Shown piece after piece: positions 45,640 to 55,883 of a stretch of 64,000 nt of DNA. How positions within the stretch are numbered: position 1 is the first letter of the stretch; the number at the start of each line of letters is the position of its first letter. Position numbers and translations under genes: made by a program. The DNA comes from Crossaster papposus (taxonomy: Eukaryota > Echinodermata > Asteroidea > Velatida > Solasteridae). Under the pieces are notes generated by a model that was given only the letters and a program-made list of their open reading frames with translations, had not been told where the DNA came from and ran no database searches. The stretch spans positions 124,001 through 188,000 of the forward strand of contig JBAIAA010000238.1 in assembly GCA_037893245.1 (NCBI GenBank), read 5' to 3'.

Positions 45640-46799
45640 TGTGGAGGGGGGTTTTATTATGGAGGCTACAGAATGACTGAAACCTCTAAATCAGTGGGTT
45701 CAGATTGACTCTTTTATTCGGTACTGTAATTGGAAGTCGGAAGGCAACCGACCAGTGACGGAGGCGGGAGAATGGCATCAAATTGGACAGTAAACAATTA
45801 ACAAGTAGGAAGGAAAGAGAAAATAAATGAAATCATTAGTACAATAAATACATGTAGTGTGTGTTCACCAAAATCTATCCAATAAAGTGAATACTTCGGC
45901 TGAAATAATGCAACTCTTTCACAAAAGAATTAATTAGTACAAATACTTCCAACGTTTTGTTTTGAATCATACACCTGTATCTGTAAGACCTGTATTAAAC
46001 AATAATCCAGCAGTACAGTGGGTTTTTACCAATCAAAACAGCATATGGGATTGATCATCTTGTCTTAAAATCCTTAAGAATTATCAGATCTATATTAAAG
46101 CTTATTCTAAAAGTCATTAGCTTAACAGACAACTTGCACCAAATAATAAACCTTGGCAAGTTAATTAACACACTATGCCAATGCCAATATTTGACTAGTC
46201 TACCAATGACATAGAGGGCGCTGTTGTAGCATAAACTATAGACTATGGATTACCATTAATTTGTCAAAATATGCCCACGTTACTCAGTCAACTTAGACTT
46301 AATACCGATGCCTGCACTGTAAAATACCTATTTCACAGATCGCATTAACTTACAGGGATCAATTCTCCACATACAATAAAGCTCAGACTCGTGTTCATAA
46401 ATGCACATGTACATGTACTAGCAAAACGGCATGGTCCTTGGACGGCGCCATGACAGTGTCAACAACTTTACAACTTCAACTGAACTGTACGTAATTGCTG
46501 AAAAATACATATAATCCTGAGCTTTAATGGGCTAATGAATAAATCTAAATGATACTTGTTATACCAGGTTTATTGTCTTTTAGTTTATATATTGAATCAA
46601 ACTTGCAAAAAGAAGGAAATTTACCTGTAATTGGAAGTCGGAAGGCAACCGACCAGTGACGGAGGCGGGAGAATGGCATAACCAGACTCCGCCGCATGGT
46701 GGCGCCCTCCTAACTCACCGTTCTACTGTTACTCGCAGACATAAATAACCTATAGACGGACAGCGCCTATGGAAATCAACCTCCAGGTCACTGACCCCC

Positions 46800-47300
46800 A
46801 GGTGAAAATTCCAGTTGAAACCAGTTAAACTTTCAACTGGTTTCAACTGTTTTGAACTGGAATTAACTGGTATCCAACTGGTACGTGATGGAATCAACTG
46901 GCATCAACTGGTAGCTCAATCAGATTCAACAAAAACCAGTTGAAACCAGTTGTAAGCAGTTAAAGAACCAGTTACCAACTGGTAATTTGTGTGGCGACAA
47001 TAGGAACCAGTTGAAACCAGTTGTAGGAACATTTACTGGTCAATCTTGTGGCGACAATAGGAAACAGTTTAAACCAGTTGAATGAACCAGTTACCAACTG
47101 GTCATTCTTGTGGTGAAAATAGGAAACAGTACAAACCAGTTGAAGGAACCAGTTACCAACTGGTCATTCTTGTGCCGACAACAGGAAACAGTTCAAACCA
47201 GTTGAAGGAACCAGTTACGTACGTACCCTGAACTGGTCTTTTTTATTAACAATAACCAGTTGAAACCAATTGTTGAAACCAGTTACATGTACCAACTGGT
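46800..47300. repeat. Dispersed AACCAGTTG / CAACTGGTT words
   Basis: Dozens of near-palindromic aaccagttg and caactggt words in both orientations, at irregular spacing. Confidence 0.85.
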
Positions 47301-47471
47301 CAAGTGAACAGGAACCAAATAAAACATTCTTTAAAAGTCTAATTACATCCCCAACAAAATCAACAGACAGCACATTTTCCCCAACTTTATTTATTAAAAA
47401 TACCTATTGCCAAGAACCAACACCCCCCTCGACTTCCGCAATACCAGTTGCAAAAATCAGTGGCAAGATTC

Positions 47472-47800
47472 GAACCAGTTGCAAGATTCGAACCAGTTGC
47501 AAGAACCAGTTGCAAGAACCAGTTGCAAGAACCAGTTGCAAGAACCAGTTGCAAGAACCAGTTGCAAGAACCAGTTGCAAGAACCAGTTGCAAGAACCAG
47601 TTGCAAGAACCAGTTGCAAGAACCAGTTGCAAGAACCAGTTGCAAGAACCAGTTGCAAGAACCAGTTGCAAGAACCAGTTGCAAGAACCAGTTGCAAGAA
47701 CCAGTTGCAAGAACCAGTTGCAAGAACCAGTTGCAAGAACCAGTTGCAAGAACCAGTTGCAAGAACCAGTTGCAAGAACCAGTTGCAAGAACCAGTTGCA
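47472..47800 (+). repeat. 13-bp minisatellite GAACCAGTTGCAA, about 24 units
   Basis: Near-perfect array. Because 13 is not a multiple of three and the unit has no stop, every frame on both strands stays open (for example QEPVARTSCKNQL); these are not genes. Confidence 0.95.
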
Positions 47801-47829
47801 GCCTCTATACATGGACAGATCATCCATTG

Positions 47830-48035
47830 TTTCATTTTGAAGTCGGCATGCAGAGAAGTGCAACATGGCGTCACTGCTGTGAGCCAATGAATTTTGTCCA
47901 GGTGTAGAGTTCAGTTGGTTGGTAAATCCACTGACCTCTGCAACTGGACATTTCATTGGTTCACAGCAGTGACGCCATGTTGCACTTCCAGTTCGCGCCG
48001 ACTTCAAGTGTTAGCACAGCAGCATATGGACAATG
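47830..48035. repeat. Large palindrome in the hAT-like element
   Basis: gaagtgcaacatggcgtcac (47856 on) pairs with its inverse near 47970-47989. Arms extend to ~55 bp with a small gap, around a ~60-bp centre. Confidence 0.85.
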
Positions 48036-48421
48036 ATCCGTCCAGGTGTTGAGGTCAGTGCTCCAGGTACTGTAATTTCGACGGCGCCTGACTAAGTAGG
48101 AAATCGTGGGCGGAAGTGATTGAAAAATGTGCACGACTCTATGGACAAACTTCGGGAGCACGGATACAAATCGGTAATTTCGGTTGAAAACGCAGCTGAT
48201 GTCGACTAAAAATACTTTCAGCTGTTAACTATATAAATGCTGCATAGTTCTAAAAAAAAAAAAAAATTGTCAAAAATAATGAGTTCTTACAGAAATTAAA
48301 CAATTTGCCCACGATTTGTGGCTTTCATGAAATTTCACTCTGGCGCCCCCTGCTGTCCGTCTATAGGTTATTTATGTCTGTGCTGTTACTGCATCAAAGA
48401 CGACACATCGCTGCCTCCACA

Positions 48422-48989
48422 TCTTTAAAGCTGTTGAAAAATAAAACCTTGTTTTTATAGTTAAGGTTAAATTGTGTTTTGAGATGTGTGGAGTGAGGAA
48501 TAGCTATATTCGTTTCTTGTGAGTTTAGGGAATAGGGCTACACCAAATATTAATACTGTTTTTGTCAAGGAAAGGAAACTGAAAAGAAGGTAACATATTG
48601 GGTCGAGAGTAAAGAAAGATAATATCCCCTAGCGATAAGAGAATAACTTTTCCAAACATACGACAGGAAGGATAAAAACAATTTGTGTATTGGCAAAGTG
48701 AAGCCCACCTCCAAATTGTAGGTGCAAATAATAAAACAAATATATAAAATTGTACACTGAATCTTTCTAAATGAATTATTCATCAAATCACTAATAATTA
48801 TGTTGTAATTAGTCTTAATTAGTGATAATTAGTTATAAGCATCAGTCTACTTTGACTTTAAAGTAAAACATACATAACTCGAACCCTATCAATAATTAAT
48901 ATAGGGCCGAATACAGCACTCAACTGAAAAAAAATCGCCACATAATTTTTAAAAAGATTTTATATGCAAATTAGGCACCAAATTAGATT
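48422..48989. other. Flank of the LTR element, nothing recognised
   Basis: AT-rich; no gene or element supported. Confidence 0.5.
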
Positions 48990-49140
48990 TATGCAAATTA
49001 GGTACCCTTCCAAGATAATTTTCAGGTGTCACCCTTCTAAATATCTTCCCTAGGACCAAAAGAATATATCTACCAAGTTTGGTGCTTTGGGCCAGTCGGT
49101 CACGATCTCGTCAAAATTTGGACCTAAGCAACCTGACTAA
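48990..49140 (-). repeat. Right copy of the ~150-bp inverted pair
   Basis: Carries ctttgggccagtcggtcac and tatgcaaattaggtaccctt. It is either the far end of one old element or an independent copy of a repeat family. Confidence 0.75.
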
Positions 49141-50174
49141 TAGGCTTGAAAGATCTTGAAAGATGTTGAATGCTGATCTTGGAAGAAAGAAAAATAACAA
49201 GTGGTCACACTGACCTCCATATACCTATATGTACTATTAGTCGAACGTCGTTAAAGGTTCAATCACAAAATGGCAACAAGGCCACGGCTATGAATTTTGG
49301 AGCAAATTTCCGATAATTGTGTAATGATAGTGTATTGAATTACAACTAACAAACCGATAAAAACGTCAATATCATCAGGTATTTCGACTGGCTGTAAACA
49401 AACATATTTTGGTAATATGAAACCAATAATCTTTCAAAGGCGCCTTCGGCACTGTAGCTCGTAAGCCTGGAGAAAACTACAGAGAGAAGACATTGAGAAG
49501 AAGGTACAGTTTTAGAGGTGGGAGGAAAACCCCAGTAATGTCAACATGAATTTGTTCTTAAGTTATAGTCCTCCACATAATGAGGTCAAAACTGCGACAA
49601 CTTCGGGCGATTCACAATGCAGTGCGCCACCAAGCGTTTGACTCAAAAGAGCCACTTTTAAACTTTACGGTCGACTTCTTCCGTACATCATACTGTACTG
49701 TATTGAAATATCTATTCTTTATTGTTCACGCGAGGTACAACACAAACATCAATGTATCCGGAAGCGTCGTTGATTAAAACATTGTTATTTGCCGAAACAA
49801 ATTAGAACTTTAATCGTGCGCGTCCAAAAAGACGTAAAAACTGATGAGTTCATGCAAAATGAATACCGTTTTTCAAACCGATGCCGACTTTTCCCCATGA
49901 TGCACTGTGGGTATAGCAGGATTTGCGCCTACAACGGCAGCTTCTAGGTATTGTGAATCGCTCGAATTAGTATATGGTTAAAACGGTCACTGTTGAATGC
50001 CGGATTGTATTAGATGTGTCAATTTTTAATGCACATAGCTTTAGGTCAGCGTCAACCTCAGCTGCTGTAAATAAGAAGGGAGTTCCAATTGATATAATCC
50101 TCAAAACAGCTGGACGGAGTAATGCATATACGTTTGCAAGTTTTATAATGGAAGCAGACAAAAAACTCCACCGA
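49141..50174. other. Intergenic stretch, nothing recognised
   Basis: A 65-codon + strand ORF at 49580 has no known motif. No element ends were seen. Confidence 0.5.
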
Positions 50175-51816
50175 AGCAAAAGAGGGGTGCGGGCGCAAAT
50201 AGTTTTGACTTCACTTTTGGCACTCGGAGAAAAAAGGGGTGCGAGAAAACAAAAAAGGGGTGCGGGCGCAAATAGTTTTGACCTAACGGTTGGCACTCGG
50301 AGAAAAAAGGGGTGCGAGAAAGCAAAAAAGGGGTGCGGGCGCAAATTGGCAGTATGTTTTGACTTCACTGTTGGCACTCGGTGAAAAAGGGGTGCGAGAA
50401 AACAAAAGAGGGGTGCGAGCGCAAATGGGCAGTATATTTTGACTTTACTGTTGGCACTCGGATAAAAAGGGGTGCGAGAAAGCAAAAGAGGGGTGCGAGC
50501 GCAAATGTGCAGTATGTTATGACTTCACTGTTGGCAAGAGCAAAAAAGGGGTGCGAAAAAAAAGAGGGGTGCGGGCGCAAATGTGCAGTATGTTATGACT
50601 TCAATGTTGGCAAGAGCAAAAAGGGGTGCGAGAATGCAAAAGAGGGGTGCGGGCGCAAATGTGCAGTATGTTATGATGACTTCACTCTTGGCACTCGGAG
50701 AAAAAGGGGTGCGATAATAAAGCAAAAGAGGGGTGCGGGTGCAAATGTGCAGTTATGACTTCACTGTTGGCAAGAGCAAAAATGGGTGCGAGAATGCAAA
50801 AGAGGGGTGCGAGCGCAAATGTGCAGTATGTTTTGTTTTCACCGTTGGCACTCAGAGAAAAAGGGGTGCGAGAAAGCAAAAAAGGGGTGTGGGCGCAAAT
50901 TTGCATTATGTTTTGACTTCATGCACTCTTGGCACTCGGAGAAAAAGGGGTGCGATAAAGAAGAGGGGTGCGAACGCAAATTTGCAGTATATTTTGACTT
51001 CACTGTTGGCACTCGGAGAAAAAGGGGTGCGAGAAAGCAAAAAAGGGGTGCGGGCGCAAATTGGCAGTATGTTTTGACTTCACTGTTGGCACTCGGTGAA
51101 AAAGGGGTGCGAGAAAACAAAAGAGGGGTGCGAGCGCAAATGGGCAGTATATTTTGACTTTACTGTTGGCACTCGGATAAAAAGGGGTGCGAGAAAGCAA
51201 AAGAGGGGTGCGAGCGCAAATGTGCAGTATGTTATGACTTCACTGTTGGCAAGAGCAAAAAAGGGGTGCGAAAAAAAAGAGGGGTGCGGGCGCAAATGTG
51301 CAGTATGTTATGACTTCAATGTTGGCAAGAGCAAAAAGGGGTGCGAGAATGCAAAAGAGGGGTGCGGGCGCAAATGTGCAGTATGTTATGATGACTTCAC
51401 TCTTGGCACTCGGAGAAAAAGGGGTGCGATAATAAAGCAAAAGAGGGGTGCGGGTGCAAATGTGCAGTTATGACTTCACTGTTGGCAAGAGCAAAAATGG
51501 GTGCGAGAATGCAAAAGAGGGGTGCGAGCGCAAATGTGCAGTATGTTTTGTTTTCACCGTTGGCACTCAGAGAAAAAGGGGTGCGAGAAAGCAAAAAAGG
51601 GGTGTGGGCGCAAATTTGCATTATGTTTTGACTTCATGCACTCTTGGCACTCGGAGAAAAAGGGGTGCGATAAAGAAGAGGGGTGCGAACGCAAATTTGC
51701 AGTATATTTTGACTTCACTGTTGGCACTCGGAGAAAAAGGGGTGCGATAAAGCAAAAGAGGGGTGCGAGCGCAAATTTGCAGAATGTTATGACTTCACTT
51801 TTGGCACTCGGAGAAA
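50175..51816 (+). repeat. Tandem array of ~79-bp units with a 715-bp higher-order duplication
   Basis: Each unit has two aaaaggggtgcga-like submotifs, then gcgcaaat, a gcagtatgtt word and gacttcactgttggcactcg. Variants use ggcaagagc instead. About nine units from ~50310 to ~51030 recur unchanged 715 bp later (to ~51745). Open frames in the array are translation of repeats. Confidence 0.95.
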
Positions 51817-52855
51817 ACTTCATCAGTGTCTGTCATCTGCAGAATTTTTTCAGCTGACATACAGAAACGTGAACATTTAACAGTTCTTTGTATAAGCTAA
51901 TTTGACTTCCAGTCGATTTTACTGAAATGTTTTTTAAAAATATTTATGACATCATCAGTGCAAAGTTTGCCGTTCCATCGTGGGTTTACGGCCCCTATTC
52001 TGTGTGTATTTTATGTGATGCCCATTGCCAAAGCCAAACAAAAATCTTCCTTTATCTCCGCTGTGCACTGTTGTTGCAATATTACCGATTTTAGACCGTT
52101 TTCTAAGAGTAATGTGAGCTTTTGTCCGCCCATGTTCTCGAGAGCTGGCTAATTATATCGCTCTCTAGCTCTCAGTCTTAATGTCACGCCGGACGATAGG
52201 GTACGTACGCCTCCCGGCGTAATTTTGCCCATTTTGCTCAAAGTGACTAGCTTTAGCTTCGTTTATTTCTACCTCATCATTGTCTTCATTTTGCACATTA
52301 TGACCTAGTATATGTCATGGTCAACCTCATTATCTTCGTCACTCATTTCGTCTTCATGTCTCTCTGGCATCATATATTCATATATAAATTCATAATAAAA
52401 GTTGTATTATTGATGTGGTAAGCACCGACATTATCTTGCCAGAAAGGAAAGGACAGCATAACGTTTAGAACATCATTTGTTTAGTTTACCGTTCAATTCA
52501 TATTTTGTACATAAACTATAACCCATAGGTACTGCGCTTTACAGTGCAAGTTAACGCTGTTGGTATTCAGAGAGTCAAGTTACAAGGACATGCACGCCAA
52601 CCCACAGCCTAAATACATGTAGAATAGAAGCTAGATAGAAGGTCAGTGCATGTTGGTGAATTACTAAACAGCGCGCTCACAGCGCTCGCAAACTCTGCAG
52701 TCGTATACGCCATCTGCTGTTTAGATAAAGTTGCGTAATTCTCGAGGTTAAGCGCTGCAATGGTCAGGGATCGTGGGTGATTGTGTGCTCTCTTATTGGC
52801 TCTATCTGTCAGCGCACAAACTATGGGCGCTGTGTCGTTATTGGCCCATTCTGGT
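51817..52855. other. Intergenic stretch, nothing recognised
   Basis: No supported gene, RNA or transposon end. Confidence 0.5.
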
Positions 52856-52893
52856 TTGTACACGAACCATCGGTACCGATGGTTCGTGTACAA
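52856..52893. repeat. Perfect 38-bp loopless palindrome
   Basis: Each half reads TTGTACACGAACCATCGGT, centred at 52874/52875 on a GGTACC (KpnI-type) core. Confidence 0.97.
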
Positions 52894-53698
52894 TCAATTA
52901 AATGTCACTTCTATCGAGAGTGTCCGAGAAATGACAGACCCTCTTTGCAAATTCCGTCCTAGACAACTGAATATAGGCCTATGCAGAGACTTCGTAAAAA
53001 AAATACAAATTAAAATGTATTACGGTATACATTGTAAAGCCGCCTTTTCACCAATATACACTGGTGAAATAACAGCCAAATCGAATCCTGCGTGCAAACT
53101 GTGATATATAATTATTGATCAATATAAAGGAATAAAAAAAGCTAATTAGCTAATTTTGTTCGCAGTGTGCCACATTTCTGTAGCTTTGAAATCTCACCTG
53201 ACTATGATTGAATAGTGAAATATAATCTACCAATTAAACGAGAGAAATGCAGTTTAATTATGATTCTAGCGATTCATTACCGAAATTAGGAGTCAGCTAT
53301 CTAGCCTCCCTTGTTTTAATATCTTATATTACATCAAGCCTGTGTTCGCCCACCCATATGATGGCGCCATCAGGGCCGCTAGTGTAACTTGTATTGCTTT
53401 AAAAACTGAAGGTTGAGTTGGCAAGGTTCCTTTTATAAATTAATAATAGGCGCACCAAGCGCTTTCTTTGCCTGGGTGCGTTTCTTAAATACAGACAATG
53501 CAATTCCACCTGACTGACACCTCATTTCGGTAATGGATCGTACGTATAGATCGTACGTTAAACTTCTTTTCTCTCGTTTAATTGGGATATTCTATCATGC
53601 ATTCGTTTAGCCTTGAGCAAGTTCCCTGAGGGAGCGAGCAGCCGCTTTATACCGCGTATAGCTGATTTTTCCGATCCGTCTCGATCTCTGTTCTATAC
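52894..53698. other. Intergenic stretch, nothing recognised
   Basis: No gene or element supported. Confidence 0.5.
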
Positions 53699-53872
53699 CC
53701 AGCACGATATGTGGCAGAGGGTACCCCCCTCTTATCCCTATACCTTATACACACTCAACACTATTGTTACCTAACCCACCCCTCCTTGAAACCTAAAAAG
53801 AATTCCTAAGATTCCGGGAACACAATGGTCAACACAAAAGAGGGGGGGTTTTCTCTGCCACATGTCGCGCTT
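53699..53872. repeat. Foldback with arms around gatatgtggcagagg
   Basis: cacgatatgtggcagagg and ccccccctctt-type words pair with their inverse at 53838-53872. A related word, cccagtacgaaatgtggcag, is at 29707. Confidence 0.7.
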
Positions 53873-53956
53873 CATATGCTCTGTTCTATTCTCTATGATC
53901 TGTCCATGCAGCACAAAACACACAGCGCCCGTGCCCGGAACGCTAGCCTCAAACAG

Positions 53957-53985
53957 CTGTTTCGGCATTTCAGCCGAAACAGCTT
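53957..53985. repeat. Short hairpin AGCTGTTTCGGC / GCCGAAACAGCT
   Basis: A 12-bp perfect stem with a 5-6 base loop, followed by a T-rich tract. Confidence 0.9.
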
Positions 53986-54327
53986 TTGTTTTCGTTAAAG
54001 TTTATTTTCTTTCTTTTTTGGCTTTTTCGCTTTCTGGGTTCGATACCAATACCACACGGTATAGGTCCATGCCAGGGCTAATTTGATTCACGCTGGCCCT
54101 GTAGAATAGACGTGTGCGTTCGACCCTGAAATGAGGTCTGGTACACTCCATTCACAACATGGGTAAAACTGAACGTGGGCAAGCATAAACCATAGAGGAA
54201 TAAGAGCAGACATAAACACACTGATTACTAGCAGCAAAGCAGGAAACTACGGTGGCTGATTTCCGCCAAGAACGGCGTTATAACGCCCTACTAATACGAC
54301 GTTATAACGCTCTAATACGGCATAGTG

Positions 54328-54498
54328 GCCGAGTTCGGGCGGTCTGTTCTTGACACGCGAACTCTGTTCTCGCGCTCGAACGGCGGGAACGCGACCCGTG
54401 AACATTGCACTCGGAACAAGAACACACACCACCTATCCATCAGGGTTTTGCAAGAACAAGTTACGCGTGTCAAGAACAGACCGCCCGAACTCGGCCTA
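54328..54498. repeat. Foldback with ~36-bp arms
   Basis: ggccgagttcgggcggtctg and onward pairs with the inverse of agaacagaccgcccgaactc. On either side, cgttataacg words occur in several copies. Confidence 0.88.
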
Positions 54499-54519
54499 TA
54501 CGCCCTAATAACGCCGTAA

Positions 54520-55621
54520 TCATATCATCGAGTGTGGGCACACATCAATTTAACTTTAGTCTTATATGCAGCATTGTTTGTGTCTGCTCCCTTTTATTCT
54601 TTGTTCGTCACTCGTTCGGCCTTATAACGCCGTAGGGCGTCAAGCGAATCTTTTTCAACAACTACAAGGATTTTGTGTCAAGTTACCTACATCTGAAAGA
54701 TAATGATACTCATATAGATAATAAGGAAGACAGTGATGATTAAAGACTAATAGTATCAGGAAAAAACTATTGTATTTAAAAACAAATCTATAGTAGTTCT
54801 TTTGGTAGAAAACAAAATAATAATAAAATAGTCACTTCTGTTAGTCACTCTCACAGTAATTCGTTATGGTTATTTAATACTATTACGTTACATTGAGGAC
54901 AGCGACGATATACATGTAATATAAGTGGCTAAGAAAAATATTTAGAAAAAAACAGACACAGACTAATCAAAACACGGTGTTTCAGAGAAGAATTTTGTCA
55001 ATAAAACAACGTTATAATATACTTTCTCTATTTGTATTTTTTTGTGTTGGCCCTGTCAATTATCCCTATATAATAAATGCTGCATTGGGAAACTACAATA
55101 TTGCCGAGCACATTTTAAAAAAGTTGTAAACACGTGACGTCAGAGGGCACATCGTCTATAAGGAGGGAGATGTCAAATTTAAACTTGTCCACATCTTTCT
55201 TCCACCGCTTCTGTTCTTCATCACCTGAATCCTGCCATCTCATCTCATTGCGGTTGGTGCAGCGAGCTAGGCATAACATACCATTACGTACCATACCGCG
55301 TACTGTATACTTATAGTACATCACATTAACAAAAACATACATACAAAGTGGTACGATCTTTTATTTATTTGCATTTACGCGAGCCCTCCACATCATTATT
55401 AACACCCCGCGGTAAATTCTGCTCCTCATTTTATGCCACTGAAGGTCAAGACAATAAGGGGGTAAGTGCTGCGTTCTGATTGGCTGAATTCCCATTAAAA
55501 ATTGACAAACTATCCTGATCAGACCTTGAGCACTACTGGTAACCAATGTGTTTTCTTTCGTTGGATCCAGTCAGCACGCGTGTGATTGATAGGGATAATG
55601 AGCTCATCGTATACCAGGTAG
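54520..55621. other. Upstream region of gene 2, nothing recognised
   Basis: No element boundaries or TATA-like motif shared with gene 1's upstream block. Confidence 0.5.
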
Positions 55622-55678
55622 GTGTGCGGTTCCCGTTTTGCCGCAGATACCAAAGCGAATTCGAACTGCTGGCTTGAA

Positions 55679-55883
55679 ATGAAAAAACCGCGTAAAATGT
55701 TGGTGTTGGTTTTAGCTTTTGGGCTTCTTAGTTTTCTCTCTTTGCAACCTGTACGAGGGAAGATGTGTAGCGCCATGACCAAGGCTGCTGCCGGTGATAA
55801 TCTGACCACGCTTCGTGACAAGGCTTTCGCGGCTTTCAGAACCGAGTGCCGTGGTAAACGAGGCAATCTGGACGACACCAAAT
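55679..55883 (+). CDS. Gene 2 exon 1: signal peptide and N-terminal segment
   Basis: Encodes MKKPRKMLVLVLAFG followed by LLSFLSLQPVRG and the conserved KMCSAMTKAAAGDNLTTL region, ending at gtaagt (55884). It differs from gene 1 exon 1 at only about ten residues. An in-frame upstream ATG at 55622 exists, as in gene 1, but I chose the ATG directly before the signal peptide. Homology to gene 1 begins only about 35 bp upstream of the ATG, so the two promoters are probably different. Confidence 0.75.

Larger units (their letters stand above)
46734..48382. mobile_element. hAT-like non-autonomous element in the 5' LTR, 8-bp target duplication
   Basis: Ends CGCAGACATAAATAACCTAT and its inverse form 31-bp TIRs with one mismatch. 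CTGTTACT is duplicated at 46726-46733 and 48383-48390, and occurs once in the intact 3' LTR, proving the boundaries. The 8-bp duplication fits hAT (or P/Merlin). The interior has no transposase; it holds AACTGGTT-rich sequence, a 13-bp array and a palindrome. Confidence 0.88.
34588..48421 (-). mobile_element. Ty3/gypsy-type LTR retrotransposon (fossil, nearly whole, young)
   Basis: The element lies on the minus strand, with the 5' LTR on the right and the 3' LTR on the left, both beginning and ending TGTGGAGG/CCTCCACA. Parts: primer-binding site, gag, protease and pol (RT, RNase H, integrase), then about 4 kb of mainly non-coding sequence before the 3' LTR. The LTRs differ at only about five places in 1.1 kb, so insertion is recent. 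The coding region looks nearly whole, with perhaps one or two breaks, and a hAT-like element sits in the 5' LTR. No clear target duplication was seen at the outer ends. The clade within Ty3/gypsy is not determined. Confidence 0.92.
45640..48421 (-). repeat. 5' LTR, interrupted by a hAT-like insertion
   Basis: LTR sequence occupies 45640-46733 and 48391-48421; between them are the insertion (46734-48382) and its 8-bp target duplication. Confidence 0.95.

Noticed and set aside
47270-48007. Long ORFs on both strands (QEPVARTSCKNQL and LVLATGSCNWFLQ repeats)
   Set aside because: The 13-bp minisatellite has no stop in any frame, so all frames stay open. This is a repeat artefact.
31298-49140. Polinton-type element suggested by the ~18-kb spacing of inverted repeats
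   Set aside because: No PolB, ATPase, protease or capsid genes. Most of the length is an inserted LTR element.
50143-51857. Many ORFs with GCEKAKKGCGRK or FFSPSANSEV-like repeats
   Set aside because: They are translations of the 79-bp tandem array in several frames.
52609-53104. ORFs of about 94-107 residues on both strands
   Set aside because: They overlap the 38-bp palindrome, which makes both strands encode the same TNHRYRWFVY peptide. No other support.
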